DNA from: Streptomyces sp. Edi2
Lineage (GTDB): Bacteria; Actinomycetota; Actinomycetes; Streptomycetales; Streptomycetaceae
Length of the DNA stretch: 64,000 nt
Reading direction: 5' to 3'
Assembly (NCBI RefSeq): GCF_040253635.1
Contig: NZ_JBEJGX010000003.1
Coordinates: 4,048,501 to 4,112,500 of the forward strand
Notes under the pieces: model-generated
Databases searched by the model: none
Seen by the model: only the letters and a program-made list of their open reading frames with translations
What the model was told of the DNA's origin: nothing
Shown here: piece by piece, positions 25,481-33,127 of the stretch
Position numbering within the stretch: the stretch's first letter is position 1
Layout: each line of letters opens with the position of its first letter
Position numbers and translations under genes: made by a program

Positions 25481-26185
25481 GCCCTCCTTGCTTGCCTCGC
25501 ACGGATACCCGAAACCTCTTTCAAACCTGCGATTCCGTATCGGTTCCGGATCTTGGATCACACGTCGATCCTTACGTCCGCACCCCGCCTCTCACTTCCG
25601 TCGCTTTCGGAACCACGGAAAGACACATAAGCGACACTTTCCGATAAGGCGAGTGTGTTCCGCCCCTGAGGAAATCCCCGCCGTTCCGGGCCGCCATCGC
25701 CACAGCTCCCAACGACTGCCGCCGCCCACCAACTGAAACGGCGTCTGAACTCCGGGCCGCCCGTGGAGCGGCGGCCGACGCCCCTCACCCCGTTGCCGGT
25801 CCGGGGGCCGTCGATCACGCGCAGCACCGAAGATCACCCCTTGACGCAGACGACCTGAGGTCCTGGGCGAAGAACCGCTTCTTCGCGGCGTTCCGGCCCA
25901 TCCTGCGGCCGGCTCCGCCGGAGTGATGCCGTTCCTGCGGTCGGCGCCGCCGGAATGATGCCGTACTCGCCACTGCCACCCGGATCACCCCCTTTCACCC
26001 ACATGTGAAGACCGCGCCCCAAGTGGCGATTCAGAACTTGCTGCGATCCCCCTCGGCCGCTCCAGCCGTATCGGCATCGGCACGCTCCTGAACCAGCAAA
26101 CAAATTGACGCCTAGTCAGTTTCCTTGGCTCGATTATCATGATCGATTACGGTCATGTCACCGGCCTTCGGAGAGGAAATGCCCC
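25481..26185. other. 705-bp intergenic region with rtcB relic
   Basis: No intact gene seen. Frames are short and broken. The region holds the promoter of the small membrane protein (leftward), the second rtcB relic (25834-26003), and the promoter of the glycosyltransferase (rightward). Confidence 0.55.
25834..26003 (-). pseudogene. Relic of rtcB with internal deletions (copy 2)
   Basis: Leftward translation recovers three RtcB pieces in order: GGSGEYGIIP (RtcB has AGSGEYGIIP), GAGRRMGRNAAKKRF in a shifted frame (RtcB has GAGRKMSRNAAKKRF, containing the GMP-binding histidine region), and the exact C terminus QVVCVKG followed by a stop. Segments between them are deleted. The 19 bp past the stop (around GTCGATCACGCG) also match the sequence after the intact rtcB, so the copy included downstream DNA. 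Confidence 0.8.
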
Positions 26186-26917
26186 ATGCCAACGATCAGC
26201 ATCATCACCCCCGTACACAACGGCGGTCATCAATACATTGACGAGGCTTACCAATCCCTGCGAGAGCAGAAGCTTCCAGGCGACTGGGAATGGCAATGGT
26301 GCATCCAGGAGGACGGTCACACCGGAATCACCGCCAACCTCATTCCCGAGGATCCCAGGATCTCGGTCGAATCCGGCCTACCGGCGCGCGCCGCGGTGGC
26401 GCGAATGCACGGCCTCACGCGCGCGACCGGCGAATTGATCCGGAATCTGGACGCCGACGACGTATTGCTGCCGGGATCCCTCGAACGCGACATCGAGACA
26501 TTGGAACGAGTTCCGTGGTGCGTATCCGCGTGCCTTGACCTCCACCAGGACGGCAGCACATCACCGGGACCGTACGACCCTCCGGGCGGCCCGGTCGAGC
26601 CTGACAGGTTCTTCCACGAGGTGATGGAGAACCGTCTGTCCGTACAGACAACCACGTTCGCCGCACACCGTCCGCTGGTGCTCGCCCTCGGCGGTTGGCA
26701 TGCACTGACCGGAGCCGAAGGGATAGCCCTGCTGCTTGCCGCGGAGGCCGTCGCACCCGGTGAGTTCATCGCAGCGCCGAGCACCCTTTACCGGAAACAC
26801 CCCGACCAGACCACCGCCACGGCTCACTACTGGAACCAGGCAGAGGCAGCTACTCGAATAGAAGCGGGCATACAGCGCGCCCGGGCGTTGCGGGAGACCG
26901 GTTGGACCTGGCGGTGA
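26186..26917 (+). CDS. Family 2 glycosyltransferase
   Basis: A 243-residue GT-A glycosyltransferase: TISIITPVHNGG at the N terminus, CIQEDG near 40-44, and the metal/nucleotide DxD as LDADD at about 88-92. It is short for the family and has no membrane segment. GC content is clearly below that of the core genes around it, suggesting horizontal origin. ATG 26186 has GAGAGG upstream. Acceptor unknown; possibilities include a cell-surface glycan or, by proximity, the double-glycine-leader peptide 2 kb to the left. Confidence 0.82.
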   Translation: MPTISIITPVHNGGHQYIDEAYQSLREQKLPGDWEWQWCIQEDGHTGITANLIPEDPRISVESGLPARAAVARMHGLTRATGELIRNLDADDVLLPGSLERDIETLERVPWCVSACLDLHQDGSTSPGPYDPPGGPVEPDRFFHEVMENRLSVQTTTFAAHRPLVLALGGWHALTGAEGIALLLAAEAVAPGEFIAAPSTLYRKHPDQTTATAHYWNQAEAATRIEAGIQRARALRETGWTWR

Positions 26918-27426
26918 AATCCCGTGCGCGCACGAAGTAGCACGAAGCAGCGCGCCACACCTTTGCCGATACGACCGGAGGGACCGAGCGATATGTCAGC
27001 AACGTTGACGGTGAACTTCGGTGGACTTCGGTGAACTGCGCCTTCGGATTCTCACGAACGAGACTTCCGCCGGCAGTGCCGCTCTCGCCCTGCCGTAGTC
27101 CCTTGAGCAAATCGAACTGCGTGATCACCCCGAGCTTGACGACGGCGCCCTAATAGGCGCCTTCCTCAATCGCCCCCGGGCATCCCCTTGATGGTGGCCC
27201 TCATATTGCCGCCCGCTTTCGGATCCGGGATCACGTCGGCACCGCGTACACCCGGCACATCGCTCGACACGCCACAGTTCTCATGGCCCCCCTCAGCCAT
27301 GCGCGGAACGCAGCGAAGGGAAGGCACTCAGCAGCGCCGCGAACCGACGCGTACCCACCATCAGAAGACGCCAGAGCCCCGGACCACTTCCGGTCCGAGG
27401 CTTGTCGATCACGCGTAGTGCCGCCC
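26918..27426. other. 509-bp intergenic region, no intact gene
   Basis: Frames are short and show remnants only, for example VITQFDLLKGLRQGESG on the minus strand at about 27065-27128, which I cannot assign. A small CGGACC/GGTCCG hairpin at 27380-27397 could end rtcB transcription. The last 20 bp match the sequence next to rtcB relic 2. Confidence 0.5.
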
Positions 27427-28620
27427 TCAGCCCTTCACACACACCACCTGCTTGAGCTTGGCGACCACCTCGACCAGGTCCCGCTGCTGATCGATGACCC
27501 TCTCGATCGGCTTGTAGGCACCCGGGATCTCGTCCACGACGCCGGAGTCCTTACGGCACTCCACGCCCCGCGTCTGGTCCTCCAGGTCCTGGGTGGAGAA
27601 CCGCTTCTTCGCGGCGTTCCGGCTCATCTTGCGGCCGGCGCCGTGGGAGGCGGAGTTGAAGGACGCGGCGTTACCAAGGCCCCTGACGATGTACGAACCG
27701 GTGCCCATCGAGCCCGGGATGATGCCGTACTCGCCGCTGCCTGCCCGGATCGCGCCCTTACGGGTCACCAGCAGGTCCATGCCGTCGTACCGCTCCTCCG
27801 CCACATAGTTGTGGTGGCAGGAGATCACCGGTTCGAACGTCGGCTTGGCCTTCTTGAACTCCTTGCGGACGACGTCCTGGAAGAGCGCCATCATCACGGC
27901 CCGGTTGTGCTTGGCGTACTCCTGCGCCCAGAACAGGTCGTTGCGGTACGCCGCCATCGGCGGGGTGTCCGCGATGAAGACGGCGAGGTCGCGGTCGACC
28001 AGGCCCTGGTTGTGCGGCAGCTTCTGCGCCTGTCCCATGTGGAACTCGGCGAGCTCCTTGCCGATGTTCCGGGAGCCGGAGTGCAGCATCAGCCACACCG
28101 CGCCGGTGTCGTCGAGGCAGAACTCGATGAAGTGGTTGCCGCTTCCCAGCGAACCCATCTGCTTCGTGGCGCGTTCCTGACGGAACTTGACCGCGTCGGC
28201 CACCCCGTCGAACCGCGACCAGAAGTCTCCCCATCCCGCCGTCGGGTAGCCGTGCAGCCGCCCGGGGTCGACCGGATCCTCGTGCATCCCGCGCCCCACC
28301 GGAATCGCCTGCTCGATCTTCGAGCGGAGCCGGGAGAGATCACCGGGCAGGTCCTCGGCGGTGAGCGAGGTCTTCACCGCACTCATCCCGCAGCCGATGT
28401 CCACACCGACCGCCGCCGGGCAGACCGCGCCGTGCATGGCGATCACCGAGCCGACGGTGGCGCCCTTGCCGTAATGGACATCCGGCATCACGGCCAGACC
28501 CTTGATCCACGGCAGGGTGGCGACATTGCGCAGCTGCTGCATCGCGACGCCCTCGACCGTGGCCGGATCCGCCCACATCCGGATGGGTACCTGAGCACCG
28601 GGCACCTCGACGTACGACAT
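27427..28620 (-). CDS. rtcB: RtcB family RNA-splicing ligase
   Basis: A 397-residue intact RtcB, which joins RNA 2',3'-cyclic phosphate (or 3'-phosphate) and 5'-hydroxyl ends using GTP and Mn. Metal and catalytic features are visible: MPDVHYGKGATVGSVI, GVDIGCGMSAV with the metal Cys, GSGNHFIEF, LHSGSRNIG, SCHHNYV, and the GMP-accepting His in SASHGAGRKMSRNAAKKRF. C terminus QVVCVKG. ATG 28620 follows GGGGGAG. Two decayed copies of its 3' part lie downstream at 25834 and 23680. No archease or RtcA gene is adjacent, so its RNA substrate (repair or tRNA) is open. Confidence 0.94.
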   Translation of the reverse strand: MSYVEVPGAQVPIRMWADPATVEGVAMQQLRNVATLPWIKGLAVMPDVHYGKGATVGSVIAMHGAVCPAAVGVDIGCGMSAVKTSLTAEDLPGDLSRLRSKIEQAIPVGRGMHEDPVDPGRLHGYPTAGWGDFWSRFDGVADAVKFRQERATKQMGSLGSGNHFIEFCLDDTGAVWLMLHSGSRNIGKELAEFHMGQAQKLPHNQGLVDRDLAVFIADTPPMAAYRNDLFWAQEYAKHNRAVMMALFQDVVRKEFKKAKPTFEPVISCHHNYVAEERYDGMDLLVTRKGAIRAGSGEYGIIPGSMGTGSYIVRGLGNAASFNSASHGAGRKMSRNAAKKRFSTQDLEDQTRGVECRKDSGVVDEIPGAYKPIERVIDQQRDLVEVVAKLKQVVCVKG

Positions 28621-28782
28621 AACTCCCCCATTCCCCCGAAATTGCGAAAAACGCAAAAGCCGGACAAATTATCCGATCTTGGACGGCGAACCGGCGTTTG
28701 CGGCAAGACGTGCGGTAGACATTGTGTCCATCGGCCGCCGACCGGCGGCAACCGTATTTCGCAGGGGAAGGAGCCGCGAGCG

Positions 28783-29733
28783 ATGCCACGGAAGCCGTTC
28801 GTACCCGGTGCCGCACTGGTGGTGGCCGCGGCGCTGGCCGCGGGCCTTACCGGCTGTACCGGCAGCTCCAGCCCCGACGGTGGCCCCGCCGACGCCAAGA
28901 GCGGCGACGCCGCCACCTCCAGCCAGGCCGCCGAGCCGGGCCGCTACCAGACCCTCCCGGAGGCCTGCGGGCTGCCCTCGCGCAAGGCCATCCGCGGCAT
29001 GCTCCCCGGCGACGGCCAGGACCTGTCGGACGCCGAGGCCCGGAAGATCTACGGCGGCGTGGCCGACATCACCTATGACACCGACCGCCGCGTCGGCTGC
29101 CGGTGGACCCGCGAGACCACCGCGGGCACCCGCCACCTGGGCCTGGACATCCAGCGCGTGGTCTCCTACGACGCCGCCACCAGCGATGAGGACAAGGCGC
29201 AGGGGATCTACGACGAGAAGAAGCTGGCCGCGCAGATACCGTCAGGCGGCGCCGGCTCCCCCTCGCCCGCCGCCCCGTCCCCGTCCGCCCCGAAGGACAA
29301 GGGCAAGGGCGAAGGAACCGTCACGAACGACTCGAAGGAACAGAGCGCCACGGGCGGCAGCGCCACGGAGAAGGGCACCACGGACGGGAACGCCACGGGA
29401 AAGCCCGGCAAGGCCCCGTCCCAAAGCCCCTCGCAGGCATCCGGGGACCCGAGTGCGGACGCGAGCACGGACCCGAGCGCGGACCCCAGCGACTCCACCG
29501 CCCCGCGCGTCCTGGGCGACCTCGGGGACGCGGCGTTCCTCAACGACAAATTGGTCACCGCGGACTCCGGCGTGCACCGCGATGTCACTGTGGTCTTTCG
29601 CACGTCGAACGTCATCGTGCAGCTCACGTACGACCAGTGGTCCACGGACAAGACGATGTTGCCGGACAGCCAGGAACTGCAGGACAAGGCCCGTTCCCTG
29701 GCCACCGAGCTCGCCGACAACCTCAGCGAATAG
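28783..29733 (+). CDS. DUF3558 lipoprotein
   Basis: A 316-residue secreted lipoprotein with lipobox LTGCTG at about residue 26. The N-terminal third shows the DUF3558 pattern (LPEACGLPSRKAIRGMLPG ... VGCRWTRET), where two cysteines probably form a disulfide. Residues 150-240 form a Ser/Thr/Pro/Asp linker (DPSADASTDPSADPSD), and the domain resumes near LGDLGDAAFLNDKL. Function unknown in this family. ATG 28783 has AAGGAG upstream. Divergent from rtcB. Confidence 0.85.
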   Translation: MPRKPFVPGAALVVAAALAAGLTGCTGSSSPDGGPADAKSGDAATSSQAAEPGRYQTLPEACGLPSRKAIRGMLPGDGQDLSDAEARKIYGGVADITYDTDRRVGCRWTRETTAGTRHLGLDIQRVVSYDAATSDEDKAQGIYDEKKLAAQIPSGGAGSPSPAAPSPSAPKDKGKGEGTVTNDSKEQSATGGSATEKGTTDGNATGKPGKAPSQSPSQASGDPSADASTDPSADPSDSTAPRVLGDLGDAAFLNDKLVTADSGVHRDVTVVFRTSNVIVQLTYDQWSTDKTMLPDSQELQDKARSLATELADNLSE

Positions 29734-29954
29734 TCCGCATCGAGCACATTGACCGATTCGCCGGGCAAGAGGCGGAAACGCCCGGTGTAAGCGTTGCGCT
29801 CATCGACATGAATCGGTCACCCACCTCGCCGCGCCGCGTACCGTGCCGTCTAGCCCTGCCCCGTACGCGAGGCGGGGCAGGCCCCACGGCCACCACCACG
29901 GCCGTGCCCGCCGACCCGGCGACCGACTCGACGACGACGAACAGCGAAGGAACC

Positions 29955-30662
29955 ATGCACCGTTCAGCCAAGCGCCTTGCCAGCCTCCTCACCTGCGCAG
30001 CAGTACCGGTGCTGCTCGTCGCCGGCTGCTCCGGCTCGGACAGCGACAGCTCCGGTGACGCCTCCTCCTCCGCCTCCAAGAGCGCGGCCAAGCCCTCGCC
30101 GACCGTCGCGCCCGCCAAGTACAAGAAGCTGCCGAACCCGTGCGAGGTCTTCTCCAAGGACAGCATCAAGAAGATGCTGCCCAAGGTGAAGGACGCCTCC
30201 GGGGACCAGGGCAAGTCCTCGGACAACGCCTCCCACGGCACCTGCTCCTGGACCAGCTCGGACGAGAAGGGCGTCGACGGCACCCAGTGGCGCTGGCTGG
30301 ACATCGGCCTGCAGCGCTACGACTCGGACCCGGGCGTCGGCAGCGGCGAGAAGCGCGCCACGGACTACTTCACCAAGCAGATATCCGAGGCGAAGGCCAC
30401 CAAGGGCGCCAAGAAGCTCGAGTCCGTCCAGACCTCCGGTACCGGCGACGAGGCCACCGCGATCACCTACGACGTGAAGCGGGACGGCACCAACTTCAAG
30501 AACACCACCCTCGTCGCCCGGGCCTCCAACATCGTCGTGACGATCAACTACAACGGCGCGGGCCTGGCGGGCGCGGACGCCCCCAAGGCCGCCGACCTGC
30601 TCAAGCAGACGCAGGCCGCCGCCAAGGAGGCGGTCACCTCCGCCACCAAGCCCAAGGCCTGA
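29955..30662 (+). CDS. DUF3558-like lipoprotein
   Basis: A 235-residue lipoprotein with lipobox LVAGCSG near residue 24, a Ser/Asp-rich linker, and a single compact domain with the cysteine pair of LPNPCEVFSKDSIKKMLP and GTCSWTSS. It is a shorter paralogue-like version of the preceding lipoprotein without the central linker. The pair is on one strand but 220 bp apart, so separate promoters are likely. Function unknown. Confidence 0.83.
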   Translation: MHRSAKRLASLLTCAAVPVLLVAGCSGSDSDSSGDASSSASKSAAKPSPTVAPAKYKKLPNPCEVFSKDSIKKMLPKVKDASGDQGKSSDNASHGTCSWTSSDEKGVDGTQWRWLDIGLQRYDSDPGVGSGEKRATDYFTKQISEAKATKGAKKLESVQTSGTGDEATAITYDVKRDGTNFKNTTLVARASNIVVTINYNGAGLAGADAPKAADLLKQTQAAAKEAVTSATKPKA

Positions 30663-30703
30663 CCCCGCCGGCACCAACCGAGCACCCACCGAGAGCCCAC
30701 CGA

Positions 30704-30735
30704 CGGCGCCCGGGCCCGCTCCGGCCCGGGCGCCG
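30704..30735 (+). terminator. GC-rich hairpin after the second lipoprotein gene
   Basis: A 13-bp perfect stem, CGGCGCCCGGGCC with a six-base loop, about 40 bp after the stop codon. No T-run. Confidence 0.6.
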
Positions 30736-30870
30736 GGGCGTCTCCCATCCCGAGCGCCGGGGCGTCTCCCGGCCCTCCGGCGCGCTCCGTCCGTCATACC
30801 GGCCCCACGCCCGCCCACAGGCATGTGCCAGGCTGTCGCCCGCAACAGACCGACTGGGAGGGGTCCTCGG

Positions 30871-32160
30871 GTGGCCGCGCCACTGAAGCTGACACGCACA
30901 CACCGGATACTCATCGGAGTGGTCATCGCCGGCGCGGTGGTGATCGCCGGCATCGGCTTCGCCGGCTCCTACGCGGCCGTGCGTGAACTGGCCCTCAAGA
31001 AGGGCTTCGGCACCTTCGCCTACTTCTTCCCCCTCGGCATCGACGCGGGTATCTGCGTTCTGCTCGCGCTGGATCTGCTGCTGACCTGGATCCGCATGCC
31101 GTTCCCGCTGCTGCGGCAGGCGGCGTGGCTGCTGACGGTCGCCACGGTGGCGTTCAATGCCGCGGCGGCGTCCGACCCCCTGGGCATGGGCATGCATGCC
31201 GTCATCCCGGTGCTGTTCGTCGTCACCGTCGAGGCCGCCCGGCACGCCGTCGGCCGGATCGCCGACATCACGGCGGACAAGCACATGGAGGGTGTGCGCC
31301 TCACGCGCTGGCTGCTGGCACCCGTCCCGACGTTCCTGCTGTGGCGGCGGATGAAGCTGTGGGAGCTGCGGTCGTACGACGCGGTGATCAAGCTGGAGCA
31401 GGAACGGCTCGTGTACCAGGCACGCCTGCGGTCGCGGTTCGGGCGGAGCTGGCGCCGTAAGGCTCCCGTGGAGTCCCTGATGCCACTGCGGCTCGCCCGG
31501 TTCGGGGTGCCGCTGGCGGAGACCGCTCCCGCGGGGCTCGCCGCCGCGGGCATCGAACCGCAGCTGCTCCCGGCACCCCGGCAGTCCGTGACACCCGCCG
31601 TGGAGCCGAAGGCCCAGGAACCGGCCGGGCCCCAGACGCCGGCCGAGCCCCAGGCGCCGGCCGTGGCCCACGATCCGGCCGGGGCCGAGGGCCTGCCGAA
31701 CCAATGGTTCGCGGCGCCGCAGCAGGTGGCCTACCAGGGCGGCTACGACCCGGCGTTCGTCCCGGAGCAGCAGCCCCAGCTCCCGTACGACGAGCACCAG
31801 CAGCCCCCGGCGCACCAGCAGGCCCAGGTACCGCCGCCGCGCACGCCGGAGCCCGACCCGCAGGTCCCGGTGCCGAACGGCGCAGGCGGAACCCGCCCGC
31901 TCGGCATGGGCACCCCGGAGGCACCCCCGCAGCCCGCTCCGGCACAGGCACCGGCACCGGCCGCAACCCCGACCGACGAGGACCTTTACCAGGTGTTCCG
32001 CCACTCGATAGAGGGCGAAGGCATGCCCACCCCGGGCGCCTTCGCGGCCAACCTGGACGCCCAGTACGGAATCCGCCTGCAGTCACGGGAACTGAACCGC
32101 TACATGGACCAGTTCAGCGACCGCCTCAACGCGGAAATGATGGACGAGCACATCGCGTGA
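30871..32160 (+). CDS. DUF2637 domain membrane protein with Pro/Gln-rich tail
   Basis: A 429-residue protein. The first 130 residues contain four membrane helices of the DUF2637 type (RILIGVVIAGAVVIAGIGF, then FAYFFPLGIDAGICVLLALD). DUF2637 occurs in Streptomyces chromosomal proteins and in plasmid spread proteins. A central cytosolic stretch is followed by about 130 residues rich in Pro, Ala and Gln, and an independent C-terminal helical domain (DEDLYQVFRHSIEGEGMPTP to the end) resembling a small DNA-binding or winged-helix unit. GTG 30871 is chosen because GGGAGGGG precedes it at seven bases. Function unknown. Confidence 0.82.
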   Translation: MAAPLKLTRTHRILIGVVIAGAVVIAGIGFAGSYAAVRELALKKGFGTFAYFFPLGIDAGICVLLALDLLLTWIRMPFPLLRQAAWLLTVATVAFNAAAASDPLGMGMHAVIPVLFVVTVEAARHAVGRIADITADKHMEGVRLTRWLLAPVPTFLLWRRMKLWELRSYDAVIKLEQERLVYQARLRSRFGRSWRRKAPVESLMPLRLARFGVPLAETAPAGLAAAGIEPQLLPAPRQSVTPAVEPKAQEPAGPQTPAEPQAPAVAHDPAGAEGLPNQWFAAPQQVAYQGGYDPAFVPEQQPQLPYDEHQQPPAHQQAQVPPPRTPEPDPQVPVPNGAGGTRPLGMGTPEAPPQPAPAQAPAPAATPTDEDLYQVFRHSIEGEGMPTPGAFAANLDAQYGIRLQSRELNRYMDQFSDRLNAEMMDEHIA

Positions 32161-32423
32161 CGCACCCGCCGGGTGCCTTGCAAACCCGGAGTTCGGTGCA
32201 CGTCAGCGTGTCAGTGCCGTTGCCGTATCCAGCCCGGTGGCGAAGTTCGGGAGCGGAAACCAGAATGGAAGGGGGTTGCCGACGAGCGATCACTTGCCCC
32301 CGCGCGAGGAGTGACGCTTCGTCTCAGGCAAAGCCGCACTCTCCTCAAGACGACGCCTCGCTCCCGTGGCCCAGCAGCGGCTGGTCGAAGCCGAGCGGAA
32401 ACAGCGAGTTTTGAGGTGACAGT

Positions 32424-32681
32424 ATGTTCCGAATCATCACGCAACTACTTCTGGCCGGCGCCGTTTCCACGTCGATCGCGCTGGGTGTGGCGCCGGCTGC
32501 AGCGTCAGCGAGCGCGCCCGGCAACGTAGCGGCCTCGGCATCGCAACTGCCCAGCGCACCCTGCCCCGATGACCCCGGCCGCGACTGCACTTCCCCCGGC
32601 ACGGGTACGTGCCCCCCGAATGACCCGAGCGGGCAGCCAGCGGAAAATCTGGGCTGTACCGCATACCCGTGGCTTCGTTGA
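32424..32681 (+). CDS. Small secreted four-cysteine peptide
   Basis: An 85-residue protein with a clear Sec signal (MFRIITQLLLAGAVSTSIAL, cleavage likely after AAASA). The predicted mature part of about 55 residues is Pro/Ser/Gly-rich with four cysteines (SAPCPDD, GRDCTSP, GTCPPND, LGCTAYP), which could form two disulfides. The ATG follows TGAGGTGA. No family recognised. It stands alone between the DUF2637 gene and a convergent membrane protein gene. Confidence 0.65.
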   Translation: MFRIITQLLLAGAVSTSIALGVAPAAASASAPGNVAASASQLPSAPCPDDPGRDCTSPGTGTCPPNDPSGQPAENLGCTAYPWLR

Positions 32682-32775
32682 TCTCTATGAGCAGCGTTTG
32701 TCGGCCGGTTCCGGAGGAAGTTGGCGAGCAACCGGCTCAGGAGTCGGCCGCTCCGCCCCTCCCCGTCGAACGTCC

Positions 32776-33003
32776 CTAGACCGCCCCGGCCCCCGTCCGG
32801 TCCCGCAGCTGCTTCGCCTTGCGCTTCCTGTCCGCGTCCCCCCAGACGGCCAGTGCGGCACCTGCCGCGAAGAGGCCGACATAGGCGGCCGACGGCAGAT
32901 CGAACCAGTGGGGCAGCAATCCCCAGGCGTGGTCGAAGAAGACCTGCCCGATGAATCCCATGACGCCCTGGATCATGATGATGAAACCTAAGATTCCCCT
33001 CAT
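32776..33003 (-). CDS. Small two-helix membrane protein
   Basis: A 75-residue protein with two membrane helices (MRGILGFIIMIQGVMGFIGQ and the AAYVGLFAAGAALAVWGDAD segment) and a basic C-terminal tail (DRKRKAKQLRDR). Conserved-looking but of unknown function. It lies 125 bp downstream of lysS on the same strand, beyond a strong hairpin. Confidence 0.75.
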   Translation of the reverse strand: MRGILGFIIMIQGVMGFIGQVFFDHAWGLLPHWFDLPSAAYVGLFAAGAALAVWGDADRKRKAKQLRDRTGAGAV

Positions 33004-33014
33004 GGCTCCAGCGT

Positions 33015-33060
33015 GAAGGGTCCGGCCCCGGGAATCCTCGTTCCCGGGGCCGAACCCTTC
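33015..33060 (-). terminator. 20-bp-stem hairpin downstream of lysS
   Basis: A near-perfect 20-bp inverted repeat (33015-33034 with 33041-33060, one mismatch, six-base loop) between lysS and the small membrane gene, both leftward. It probably ends or attenuates lysS transcription. Confidence 0.7.
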
Positions 33061-33127
33061 TCATCCCTCGGTCGGAGGCCGCGCCGGGGTGTCTACGACT
33101 CCACGGCAACGGCGCTCCGACGGCCCC

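Noticed and set aside
27188..27418. Possible small protein downstream of rtcB
   Set aside because: No ribosome-binding site or known family, and it lies in a region of gene remnants.
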